Positions 33,276 to 41,103 of a stretch of 64,000 nt of DNA are shown piece by piece. Source of the DNA: Streptomyces sp. NBC_00536 (GTDB lineage: Bacteria; Actinomycetota; Actinomycetes; Streptomycetales; Streptomycetaceae); the NCBI RefSeq assembly GCF_036346295.1, contig NZ_CP107819.1:992001-1056000 (forward strand), read 5' to 3'. Positions within the stretch are counted from its first letter, which is position 1; each line of letters begins with the position of its first letter. The translations under genes and the position numbers were made by a program. The notes beneath the pieces were generated by a model. The model was given only the letters and a program-made list of their open reading frames with translations. It ran no database searches and was not told where the DNA came from.

Positions 33276-33590
33276 GGCCGCCCCGAGGTTGACGGCGGAG
33301 CCGTCCGGGGCGACGCGCCAGCGCTGCCCGGCCGGGACCGTGTGGGTGGGGCGGGTGCCGGGCTCGATGAGGATCCACTTGCCCCGGACCGTGCGGTGCC
33401 AGTACGCGGCCTGCCCGCAGTCCCGGCAGGTCGCGGGCCGGGCCGCACCGGCCCCGGCACCGGGCGCGCCCCCCGCCTCCGGCCGCCGCTGTCGTCCGAT
33501 GGTCGTCACCAGGGTGTCCGCCAGGACCTTCGCGAGGAGGAACGGCCCACCATCCCGGCTGCCGTCCTGCTCCTGGGTGTTTGCGCTCAA
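33216..33590 (-). CDS. DUF6083 domain protein
   Basis: 124-aa soluble protein. The pair CRDCG near residue 56 and a late CRISHFAVCP give four Cys, as in a small zinc-ribbon, and WILIEPGTRPTHTVPAGQRW with PTDTCRISHF match the Streptomyces-specific DUF6083 family, whose function is unknown. The start MSANTQEQDG has no strong SD (a run of G lies 5 bases before). Tail-to-tail overlap of 60 bases with DUF4386 is unusual but both ends look conserved. Confidence 0.75.
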   Translation of the reverse strand: MSANTQEQDGSRDGGPFLLAKVLADTLVTTIGRQRRPEAGGAPGAGAGAARPATCRDCGQAAYWHRTVRGKWILIEPGTRPTHTVPAGQRWRVAPDGSAVNLGAASPTDTCRISHFAVCPGREG

Positions 33591-33725
33591 TTTTCCCCCC
33601 TTATGGCCCTGTTGGTAGCCGATCAGGGGGTAGCCGGTCCACCGCTTCCGGCGGATCCGACCCGAACGAGTGGCGATGAGGCACCGCGGCCCGGCTCCCC
33701 GCGCACGGGGGACCGGGCCGCGCGA

Positions 33726-34076
33726 TCAGCTGCCCGCGCGTCCGGCCTCGGCGGAGGCGGCCGTCAGGATGCCGTCCAGGAGGCCCGGAAAAAGGGCGTC
33801 CAGGTCATCGCGGCGCAGGTCGTTGAGCTTGGTGGTGCCGCGGTAGGTCTGACGCACGACACCGCTCTCGCGCAGCACCCGGAAGTGGTGCGTGGTCGTC
33901 GACTTGGTCACCGGCAACTCGAAGTACGAGCAGGCCAGCTCCCCGCTGCCCTGCGCCAGTTCGCGGACGATGGACAGCCGCACCGGATCCGAGAGGGCGT
34001 GCAGCACGCTTTCCAGCCGGATCTCGGCGGGAGTGGGGTGGTCGAGGGAACGGGCGGTGGCACTGGGCTCCGTCAT
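33726..34076 (-). CDS. ArsR family transcriptional regulator
   Basis: 116-aa winged-helix repressor: LESVLHALSDPVRLSIVREL, then VTKSTTTHHFRVLRESGVVR, the recognition helix. Metal-binding CxC in alpha-3 is absent, so it likely senses an organic molecule or redox state. ATG 34076 has GGAGTACAC before it. It lies just after the OYE gene on the same strand, and the same TACGA/TCGTA words occur before both, which points to control of itself and of the flavin oxidoreductase. Confidence 0.92.
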   Translation of the reverse strand: MTEPSATARSLDHPTPAEIRLESVLHALSDPVRLSIVRELAQGSGELACSYFELPVTKSTTTHHFRVLRESGVVRQTYRGTTKLNDLRRDDLDALFPGLLDGILTAASAEAGRAGS

Positions 34077-34109
34077 GTGTACTCCTCCACTCGCTGGACA
34101 CCACGAAGG

Positions 34110-34125
34110 TACGAGAACCATCGTA
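34110..34125. promoter_or_regulatory. ArsR operator candidate TACGA-N6-TCGTA
   Basis: Dyad 34 bases upstream of the ArsR start, GTACGAGAACCATCGTAGTA. The same half-sites recur upstream of the OYE gene at 35341-35395. Confidence 0.6.
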
Positions 34126-34189
34126 GTACATCCGCCCTCGCGCGGAGCGATGAACGATCAGGACCGGTGCCGATCACAACCGGCGCCGA

Positions 34190-35269
34190 TCAGGACCGGT
34201 GGTACTGGTTCGGACGGCGGATCTCGGCCCCCAGCTCCCCGGCCGCGCGACGGGCCCAGTGCGGGTCGCGCAGGAGTTCGCGTCCCAGCAGCACCGCGTC
34301 CGCCTCGCCGTTGGCCACGATCTTCGCGGCCTGCGTCGGCTCGGTGATCAGACCCACGGCGGCCGCCGGGAATCCGGCCTCCGCCTTGACCCGGGCGGCG
34401 AACGGCACCTGGTATCCCGGGCCGACGGGTATCCGGGCGTGCGGGGCGAGCCCACCGGTGGAGACGTCGAGCAGGTCCACCCCGTGCTCCCGGAGCACGG
34501 AGGCCAGCCGGACCGTCTCGTCGGCGGTCCACCCGTCCTCTTCGAGCCAGTCGGTGGCGGATATTCGGAAGAACAGCGGGAGTTCCTCGGGCCATTCGGC
34601 CCGCACCGCGTCCACCACCTCGACGGCGAAGCGGATCCGGTTCTCGAAGGAGCCGCCGTAGGCGTCGGTGCGCCGGTTGCTGTGCGGGGAGAGGAACTCA
34701 CCGATCAGATAGCCGTGGGCGCCATGGATCTCCACGACCTGGTAACCGGCGGACAGCGTGCGCCGGGCGGCGGCCGCGAACTGCCCGACGACCTCCCGGA
34801 TCTCCTCCACCGTCAGCTCGTGGGGCACGGGGTGGTTCTCCGCGAAGGCCACCGGGCTCGGGGCGCTCGGCTGCCAGCCGTGCCCCTCCGGACCGACCGG
34901 GGCGCCACCCTTCCAGGGGGCGTCGGTCGACGCCTTGCGCCCCGCGTGAGCTATCTGGACGCCCGGAACGGTGCCCTGCGCCTTGAGGAAGGACGTGATC
35001 CGGCGCAGCGCCTCGACCTGGGTGTCGTTCCAGATGCCGAGGTCGTAGGGCGAGATCCGGCCCTCCGGGGAGACGGCGGTGGCCTCCTGGAGGATCAGAC
35101 CGGTGCCGCCGACCGCACGGGCCGCGTAGTGCGCGAAGTGCCAGTCATGGGCCACACCCGCCTCCGGACCCGCGGGCTCGGCGCTGTACTGGCACATCGG
35201 AGCCATCCACACACGGTTCGGCGCGGTCACCGAGCGGAGGGTGTAGGGCTCGAACAGGCTGGTACTCAT
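34190..35269 (-). CDS. Old yellow enzyme family NADH:flavin oxidoreductase (YqjM-like)
   Basis: 359-aa FMN-binding TIM barrel that reduces C=C bonds of enones and nitro compounds with NAD(P)H. It starts MSTSLFEPYTLRSVTAPNRV and has MAPMCQYSA, AGRKAST, EIHGAHGYLIGEFLSP near residue 174 and NRRTDAYGGSFENR, all hallmarks of the YqjM subclass; the conserved Cys in MCQYS tunes FMN. ATG 35269 has GGAGAATCCAG before it. Several TACGA/TCGTA dyads precede it, as in front of the adjacent ArsR gene. Confidence 0.95.
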   Translation of the reverse strand: MSTSLFEPYTLRSVTAPNRVWMAPMCQYSAEPAGPEAGVAHDWHFAHYAARAVGGTGLILQEATAVSPEGRISPYDLGIWNDTQVEALRRITSFLKAQGTVPGVQIAHAGRKASTDAPWKGGAPVGPEGHGWQPSAPSPVAFAENHPVPHELTVEEIREVVGQFAAAARRTLSAGYQVVEIHGAHGYLIGEFLSPHSNRRTDAYGGSFENRIRFAVEVVDAVRAEWPEELPLFFRISATDWLEEDGWTADETVRLASVLREHGVDLLDVSTGGLAPHARIPVGPGYQVPFAARVKAEAGFPAAAVGLITEPTQAAKIVANGEADAVLLGRELLRDPHWARRAAGELGAEIRRPNQYHRS

Positions 35270-35340
35270 CTGGATTCTCCACGGGATGCGGCCGACGGGA
35301 GCCGCGCCCGGCGACCGAGGGAGCCGGGCACGACAACTAA

Positions 35341-35395
35341 GTACGAGGTACACCGTACTACGGAATCCCTCGTACTACGAGACCTCTCGTACAAG
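35341..35395. promoter_or_regulatory. Cluster of ArsR-like boxes upstream of the OYE gene
   Basis: GTACG-N8-CGTAC (35341-35358), a perfect palindrome CTCGTA-C-TACGAG (35369-35381) and a further TCGTAC word (35387-35392), 72-125 bases upstream of the OYE start. The palindrome also contains the stop codon of the WS/DGAT gene (35375-35377). Confidence 0.6.
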
Positions 35396-36751
35396 TTCTT
35401 CGAGTTCGGTCCGCAACGCCCCCGCCAGCGCGTCCAGGTCCGGTACGGCGGCCCCGTCGGCGACCAGCCCGTAGTGGACCGTGCCCCGGTAGCTGGAGAC
35501 CGCGACGGCCAGCGCGTGCCCCTGGGCCAGCGGTGCCAGGGGGTAGATCTCACGGACCGCGCTGCCGCCGAGCGAGAAGGTGAGTCCGGGCAGCGGCACG
35601 CTGGTGACCAGGATGTCGAAGAGCAGCCGCGCCGCCTGGGCCAGCAGCGGCCCGCCGAGCCGGTGACCGAGCGGGTGCACGTGGTCGGCGAGCAGGGCGA
35701 CGGCCCCCGCGCCCCGGGCCGGTCCGGCCTCCTTGTTCCGGTCCATCGCGAGCCGTACGGCGCCCAGGCGGCGCAGCGGCTCGCTCTCGGCGACCGGGAG
35801 CCGCAGCAGATAGCCGGAGAGCCGGTTCCCCGCGCCGGAGCCGGTGGAAGCGCCGGAGCCGCCCGGGGCGCGGCGGCGCGCGACGGGGATCAGGGCGCGC
35901 GGCCCGGACGCGTCGCCCACCGGTTCCCCGCGCCCGGCCAGCCAGCGCCGCAGGGCGCCCGCGACCAGGGCGATCAGCACGTCGTTGACGGTGCCCCCGG
36001 CGACCTTGCGGACCCGGTTCACGTCATCGAGGTCGAGCGCGACCCCGGCCAGCGCCCGGGTCCCGGCCGCCGCGCCGCCTTCGGCGCTCAGCCCGTCGGG
36101 CACGCCGAAGGGCAGCCCCGACCGGGCCACGGCGGCGCCGATCTCCAGGGCCTGGCCCACGTCCTGGGCCCGCGCCGCCAGCGTTCCGGGCAGCCGCCGC
36201 AGGGCCGAGCCGGGTGCGGGCGCGGGCACTGGGCCGCCGGCGCCCCGCCGCGGCGCCCGGTCCGCCGGGCGCGCGGAGCCCCGTACCGGCAGTCCCTCGT
36301 CGAACAGCCCGGCGGCCAGCGCGAGCACGCCGAGCCCGTCGGACAGGGCGTGGTGGAACTTGAACAGCACCGCGAAGGTGTCCGGGTCCGGCCCGGCCAG
36401 CACATGGGCCTCCCACGGCGGCAGCCCCCGCTCCAGCGGCCTGGCCATGAGCGGTCCGGCGGCGGCGTGCGGATCGGCGTCCGCGTGCGGTACGAGGAAC
36501 ACGTGCCGGGCCGGGTCGAAGTCCTGGGCGGGCGACCAGGCGGCCGCGCCCACCGGCAGCAGGACGTCGTGGATCCGGCGGCGCAGCCGGGGCACGTCGG
36601 CGCAGCGCTCGGCGATCAGCTCCGCGGCCCGCGCGGCCGCGTCCGGACCGGCGGCCTCGAACACGCCGAGGGCGCCGAGGTGCATGGGATGGGAGGCGGA
36701 TTCGATCCGCCAGAAGGCGAGGTCGAGCGGAGGGAGGTGCTCGGTGGCCAC
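35375..36751 (-). CDS. Wax ester synthase/diacylglycerol acyltransferase family protein
   Basis: 458 aa. Starts MATEHLPPLDLAFWRIES, the WS/DGAT opening, and has the catalytic HHALSDG (HHxxxDG) near residue 132, with VNDVLIALVAGALRRWLAGR near 245 and PLPGLTFSLGGSAV in the C-terminal half. It joins acyl-CoA to diacylglycerol or fatty alcohols, making storage lipid, usually at the membrane. GTG start with a GAGAGG site. Its stop codon is embedded in an ArsR-like operator of the next gene, so the two share no transcript requirement. Confidence 0.93.
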   Translation of the reverse strand: MATEHLPPLDLAFWRIESASHPMHLGALGVFEAAGPDAAARAAELIAERCADVPRLRRRIHDVLLPVGAAAWSPAQDFDPARHVFLVPHADADPHAAAGPLMARPLERGLPPWEAHVLAGPDPDTFAVLFKFHHALSDGLGVLALAAGLFDEGLPVRGSARPADRAPRRGAGGPVPAPAPGSALRRLPGTLAARAQDVGQALEIGAAVARSGLPFGVPDGLSAEGGAAAGTRALAGVALDLDDVNRVRKVAGGTVNDVLIALVAGALRRWLAGRGEPVGDASGPRALIPVARRRAPGGSGASTGSGAGNRLSGYLLRLPVAESEPLRRLGAVRLAMDRNKEAGPARGAGAVALLADHVHPLGHRLGGPLLAQAARLLFDILVTSVPLPGLTFSLGGSAVREIYPLAPLAQGHALAVAVSSYRGTVHYGLVADGAAVPDLDALAGALRTELEELVREVS

Positions 36752-36971
36752 GGATCGCCTCTCACAGGGCAGCAGAAGGCAGAAGTGAACCCTTTCCGGC
36801 CCCGTACGATCAAGTAACCAGCTGGCTCGATCCGCTCGTCGGTCACTATCGATCAGCAGGTCAGCATGCCCGCGCGCCCCGAAGTGCCTGCCGGGCCGCT
36901 GTCAGTGGCCGGGTGCAGACTGACCGGAAAGGGATCGTCCGAGGGACGACGACGTCCGGGAGGTGTCGGCC

Positions 36972-38108
36972 ATGTCCGACGTGCTATTGCTCGCGGGAAC
37001 ACGCAAGGGGCTCTTCATCGGCCGCCGGGGGGCCGACGGCCGCTGGGCGTTCGACGCGCCGCACTTCAACGCCCAGGCCGTCTACGCCGTGGCCATCGAC
37101 CGGCGCGGCCCCGCGCCCCGGCTGCTGGTCGGCGCGGACAGCCTGCACTGGGGGCCCTCCGTCTTCCGCTCCGACGACCTCGGGGCGACCTGGCACGAAC
37201 CGGCCGCCCCCGCGGTCCGGTTCCCCCAGGACACCGGCGCCTCCCTGGAGCGGGTCTGGCAGCTGCATCCGGCCGGGCCCGAGGCCCCGGACGTGGTGTA
37301 CGCCGGGACCGAACCGGCGGCGTTGTTCCGCTCCGCCGACCGGGGCGAGACCTTCGAGCTGGTCCGGCCGCTGTGGGAGCACCCCACCCGCTCGGCCTGG
37401 GTGCCCGGCGGCGGCGGGGAGGCCGTGCACACCGTGATCACCGACCCGGCCCGCCCGGATGCGGTGACCGTCGCGGTCTCCACGGCCGGGGTCTTCCGCA
37501 CCGAGGACGGCGGGCGGAGCTGGGCGCCGTCCAACCAGGGCGTCTCCGCGGTCTTCCTGCCCGATCCGCAGCCCGAATTCGGCCAGTGCGTCCACAAGAT
37601 CGCCCAGGACGCGGGCGACCGGGACCGCCTCTACCTGCAGAACCACTGGGGCGTCTACCGCAGCGACGACGCGGGCACGCGCTGGACGGACATCGGCGGC
37701 GGCCTGCCGTCCGACTTCGGGTTCACGGTGGCCGCCCATCCCCACCGGCCGGACACCGCCTACGTCTTCCCCCTGAACGCCGACTCCGACCGGGTCCCGG
37801 CCGACCACCGCTGCCGGGTCTTCCGCACCCAGGACGCGGGGACCACCTGGGAGCCGCTCAGCGCCGGGCTGCCCTCCGGCGACCACTACGGGACGGTGCT
37901 GCGCGACGCGCTCTGCACGGACGACGCCGACCCCGCGGGCATCTACTTCGGCAACCGCAACGGCGAGTTGTACGCGAGCGCCGACGACGGGGACAGCTGG
38001 AGCCTGCTGGCCGGGCACCTGCCGGACGTGCTGTGCGTGCGGGCCGCGGTGATCGGCCGGGGGCCCAACCCGGCTGAACCGCCCGGAGTCCCGCATCAAC
38101 TAGAGTGA
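36972..38108 (+). CDS. BNR/Asp-box repeat (WD40/YVTN-like) protein
   Basis: 378-aa beta-propeller. Six Asp-box turns are readable: SDDLGATWH, SADRGETFE, TEDGGRSWA, SDDAGTRWT, TQDAGTTWE and SADDGDSWS. The sialidase catalytic Arg triad is not evident, so a binding or non-sialidase glycosyl role is likely. There is no signal peptide, so it stays in the cytoplasm. ATG 36972 has GGGAGGTG ahead; the earlier GTG at 36963 overlaps this site. It is followed six bases later by ung, so the two are probably cotranscribed. Confidence 0.88.
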   Translation: MSDVLLLAGTRKGLFIGRRGADGRWAFDAPHFNAQAVYAVAIDRRGPAPRLLVGADSLHWGPSVFRSDDLGATWHEPAAPAVRFPQDTGASLERVWQLHPAGPEAPDVVYAGTEPAALFRSADRGETFELVRPLWEHPTRSAWVPGGGGEAVHTVITDPARPDAVTVAVSTAGVFRTEDGGRSWAPSNQGVSAVFLPDPQPEFGQCVHKIAQDAGDRDRLYLQNHWGVYRSDDAGTRWTDIGGGLPSDFGFTVAAHPHRPDTAYVFPLNADSDRVPADHRCRVFRTQDAGTTWEPLSAGLPSGDHYGTVLRDALCTDDADPAGIYFGNRNGELYASADDGDSWSLLAGHLPDVLCVRAAVIGRGPNPAEPPGVPHQLE

Positions 38109-38114
38109 CGCAGC

Positions 38115-38801
38115 GTGGCAGCACGACCTTTGAACGAGATCGTCGAGCCGGGCTGGGCCCGCGCTCTGGAACCGGTGGCGGAACAGATCGCCGCGATGGG
38201 CGACTTCCTGCGCGCCGAGATAGCGGCGGGCCGGACGTACCTGCCGAGCGGGGCGAACGTCCTGCGCGCCTTCCAGCAGCCCTTCGACGAGGTGAAGGTG
38301 CTCATCGTCGGGCAGGACCCGTACCCCACCCCGGGGCACGCGGTCGGGCTGTCCTTCTCGGTGGCCCCGGAGGTGCGCCCGGTGCCCGGCAGCCTCGACA
38401 ACATCTTCCGGGAGCTGCACAGCGATCTCGGTGTGCCCCGGCCCGCCAACGGCGATCTGACCCCCTGGACCCGGCAGGGCGTCCTGCTGCTCAACCGGGC
38501 GCTGACCACGGCCCCGCGCAAGCCCGCCGCCCATCGGGGCAAGGGCTGGGAAGCGGTGACGGAACAGGCGATCCGGGCCCTGGTGGCGCGCGGCAAGCCG
38601 CTGGTGTCGGTGCTCTGGGGGCGGGACGCCCGTAATCTGCGGCCCCTCCTCGGGGAGCTTCCGGCCCTGGAGGCGGCGCACCCCTCCCCCATGTCCGCCG
38701 ACCGCGGGTTCTTCGGCTCCAGGCCTTTCAGCAGGGCGAACGACCTGCTGGTCCGGCAGGGATCACAGCCTGTGGACTGGCGCTTGCCGTCCGTCAGTTG
38801 A
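38115..38801 (+). CDS. ung: Uracil-DNA glycosylase
   Basis: 228-aa family 1 UDG that removes uracil from DNA in base-excision repair. The water-activating motif is [18 protein letters not shown] near residue 66, and the leucine-loop motif is [19 protein letters not shown] near 190. Length and ends are normal. The GTG start lies six bases after the stop of the BNR gene, so translation is probably coupled. S. coelicolor has this type of gene next to a similar WD40/BNR protein, which I recall but could not check. Confidence 0.97.
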   Translation: MAARPLNEIVEPGWARALEPVAEQIAAMGDFLRAEIAAGRTYLPSGANVLRAFQQPFDEVKVLIVGQDPYPTPGHAVGLSFSVAPEVRPVPGSLDNIFRELHSDLGVPRPANGDLTPWTRQGVLLLNRALTTAPRKPAAHRGKGWEAVTEQAIRALVARGKPLVSVLWGRDARNLRPLLGELPALEAAHPSPMSADRGFFGSRPFSRANDLLVRQGSQPVDWRLPSVS

Positions 38802-38897
38802 TCGTATCTGAACTTCACCGGATAAATGCGGACAGATGCCGCCCGAGTGGGCCCTGCCCGAACAGCCGGTCCGGGAAAGCCAGTAGCATGCGGCGCC

Positions 38898-39830
38898 ATG
38901 AGCTCCCCCACTGGGCCCGCGAATGGCCTGCCCGTACGAATGCCGCGACCCCGCCAGACCGGACGGCACCGCCGGCCCGAGCCCGCGGTGGCGCCCGAGG
39001 GCGCGCCCGCGCTGGTACTCGCCGTGCCCGGTGCCCCTTCGGCCGCCTCGCGCGGGTACGCGGAGGAGATCCTGAGCATCGGCCGCTCCGAGCTGCCCGG
39101 CCTGGACGCGCACATCGGTTTCGTCGAAGGCGATGCCGGCGATGACACCGCGGCCGCCGAGTTCCCCGGCCTTTCGGCCGTCCTGACCGCGATCGGGCAG
39201 CAGCGCGCCGCGCGCGCCGAGTTCGCCCGCGCGAACGGCCAGGACGTGCCCCCGCCGAGCGGCCCGGACGCCGTGGTGGTCCCGCTGCTGGTCGGCCCCG
39301 ACGGCGACCTGCTGCGCCGGATCCGCCGGGCCATGATGGACTGCTCCGCCGCCGTCGAACTCGCCGATGTCCTCGGACCGCACCCGCTGCTGGCGGAGGC
39401 CGTGCACGTACGGCTCTCCGAGGCGGGCCTGGCCCGCGCCGACCGCGCCCGGCTGTTCACCGTGACCACGGCCGCCGACGGCATCATCCTGGCCACCACC
39501 GGTGGCCCGGAGGCCGTCCAGGCCGCGGGGATCACCGGCATGCTGCTCGCCGCCCGCCTCGCCGTGCCCGTGATGGCCGCCGCCCTGGACCAGGAGGGTT
39601 CCGTGGCCGCCGTCGCCGATGAGCTGCGCCAGTCCTCCGGCGCCGTCCAGCTGGCGCTGGCCCCGTACCTGATCGGCCCGGAAGCCGCCGACGGGCTGCT
39701 CGACACCGCGTGCAAGGAGGCCGGCTGCGCCGCGGCCGACGCGCTCGGTGCCTACCCGGCGCTCGGCAAGCTCGCCGTGGCGCAGTACAGCCGCGCCGCG
39801 GGGATCTCCCTGGACGCCCCGGTGCACTGA
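38898..39830 (+). CDS. CbiX/sirohydrochlorin chelatase-like protein, function uncertain
   Basis: 310 aa. Two half-repeats: LVLAVPGAPSAASRGYAEEI at residue 40 and VVVPLLVGPDGDLLRRIRRA near 115, with VLGPHPLLAEAVHVRLSEAG, resemble the two-lobed fold of class II chelatases. However, the HGS/HGxR metal-binding signature of CbiX is replaced (VPGAPSA), so chelatase activity is doubtful. ATG 38898 follows a weak CATGCGG site; a possible promoter TTGATC-N18-ATAAAT lies between 38799 and 38828. A strong terminator follows. Confidence 0.7.
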   Translation: MSSPTGPANGLPVRMPRPRQTGRHRRPEPAVAPEGAPALVLAVPGAPSAASRGYAEEILSIGRSELPGLDAHIGFVEGDAGDDTAAAEFPGLSAVLTAIGQQRAARAEFARANGQDVPPPSGPDAVVVPLLVGPDGDLLRRIRRAMMDCSAAVELADVLGPHPLLAEAVHVRLSEAGLARADRARLFTVTTAADGIILATTGGPEAVQAAGITGMLLAARLAVPVMAAALDQEGSVAAVADELRQSSGAVQLALAPYLIGPEAADGLLDTACKEAGCAAADALGAYPALGKLAVAQYSRAAGISLDAPVH

Positions 39831-39846
39831 CCCGCCCGTGAACACG

Positions 39847-39892
39847 GCGAGGGCCCGCCCCCGGATCGGATGATCCGGCGGCGGGCCCTCGC
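39847..39892. terminator. Long bidirectional terminator
   Basis: Outer arms GCGAGGGCCCGCC/GGCGGGCCCTCGC (39847-39859 with 39880-39892) and inner arms CCGGATC/GATCCGG form one long hairpin between convergent genes. Confidence 0.9.
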
Positions 39893-39908
39893 GCGTTCCA
39901 GGGGCGGT

Positions 39909-41054
39909 TCAGCCGAAGACGACGCAGGTGGCGGCGGGCACCGCGGCGGATCCGGCGCGGCGCGGCAGCCCGGTCAGCGGGTCCACGTCGAACCAGGTGA
40001 CGTCCCCGGAGTGCTCGTTGGCCGCGTACAGCCGCCGTCCGGCCGGGTCGAGGGCCAGGTCCCGCGGCCACCGGCCACCGCACGGGACGCTGCCCGTGAC
40101 CAGCGGCTTCGCGCCGTCGCCGGGCAGGGCGAGGGCGGCGATCAGGTCGAGGCCGCGGACGGCCGCCCAGAGGAACCGGCCGTCGGGCGAGACCACGAGG
40201 GCCGAGGGGTAGGCCCGTACGGCCCCTGAGCCGCCCTCTGGGGCGACCGGAACCTCCGCGACCGGTTCCACTGTCCCGGCGGCCGCGTCCCACCGGCAGA
40301 CGGTCAGCAGCGGCCGCAGCTCGTTCAGTACGTAGAGCAGCGCGCCGCCGGGGTGGAAGGCGAGGTGGCGGGGACCGTTGCCCGGCGCCAGCGCGGCTTC
40401 GGAGTGCACCCGCAGTGCGCCGCTGGCCGCGTCGAGGGCGCACACCCGCACCGAGTCGGTGCCGAGGTCCACGCTGAGCACCCAGCGCCCGCCCGGATCC
40501 GGCAGCACCTGGTGGGCGTGCGGCTCCCCCTGACGGTCGGCGTCGGGGCCGGACCCGTGGTGGCGCAGCACCGAAGCCGGGCCGGTGGGGCGGCCGTCGG
40601 CGGCGCGGGCGAGCGTACTCACGCTGCCCGAGGTGTAGTTCGCGGTGAGCAGCCGGTTCCCGCTGACGCTGAGGTGGGTGGGGCCGGAGGCGTCGACGGC
40701 GACCGGGGAGCCCAGCGGGACCAGCCCGGCCGCGCCGGACGGCCGGAAGGCGCCGACGGCGCCGCGCTTGGTCTCGCTGACCGCGTAGAGCACCGGGGCG
40801 TCCGCTGCGTCCACGGCGAGCGCGAGGTAGGAGGGGTCGGCGAGGGCGTCGGTGGCGCCGACGGGGGTCAGGGCGCCGGTCGCCGGGTCGACGTCGGCGG
40901 TGGTGATGCCGCGGCCGCCCGTCGAGGTGAACGAGCCGATGTACGCACGCCGTCCGCGTCCGGGCCCGGCCCCCGGGAGTCCGCCCGCCGGATCGTCCGC
41001 ACCGCCGTGCCCGTCCGTCTCCGCGTGCCCGCTGTCCCGGTCCGCACTCGCCAC
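39909..41054 (-). CDS. Lactonase family beta-propeller protein (6-phosphogluconolactonase-like)
   Basis: 381-aa seven-bladed propeller. Family phrases: RAYIGSFTSTGGRGITTADV near the start, SYLALAVDAADAPVLYAVSE, HAHQVLPDPGGRWVLSVDLG, and GNGPRHLAFHPGGALLYVLN, the YbhE/Pgl signature. It may hydrolyse a sugar lactone. The N-terminal 30 residues are Gly/Asp-rich and unconserved. GTG 41054 has GAGAGGGGAAGACC before it. It lies 49 bases after the nitric oxide synthase gene on the same strand, so both may share a transcript. Confidence 0.88.
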   Translation of the reverse strand: MASADRDSGHAETDGHGGADDPAGGLPGAGPGRGRRAYIGSFTSTGGRGITTADVDPATGALTPVGATDALADPSYLALAVDAADAPVLYAVSETKRGAVGAFRPSGAAGLVPLGSPVAVDASGPTHLSVSGNRLLTANYTSGSVSTLARAADGRPTGPASVLRHHGSGPDADRQGEPHAHQVLPDPGGRWVLSVDLGTDSVRVCALDAASGALRVHSEAALAPGNGPRHLAFHPGGALLYVLNELRPLLTVCRWDAAAGTVEPVAEVPVAPEGGSGAVRAYPSALVVSPDGRFLWAAVRGLDLIAALALPGDGAKPLVTGSVPCGGRWPRDLALDPAGRRLYAANEHSGDVTWFDVDPLTGLPRRAGSAAVPAATCVVFG

Positions 41055-41103
41055 GGTCTTCCCCTCTCCGCCGGTTCGTCCGGGCCGACGGTAACAGAGG
41101 GGT

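Noticed and set aside
34199..36817. 872-codon + strand ORF over OYE and WS/DGAT
   Set aside because: Crosses two recognised genes on the other strand and shows no domain.
38799..38828. Possible promoter TTGATC-N18-ATAAAT before the CbiX-like gene
   Set aside because: The -10 match is weak and the distance to the start is long, so it is mentioned in the gene entry but not listed as a feature.
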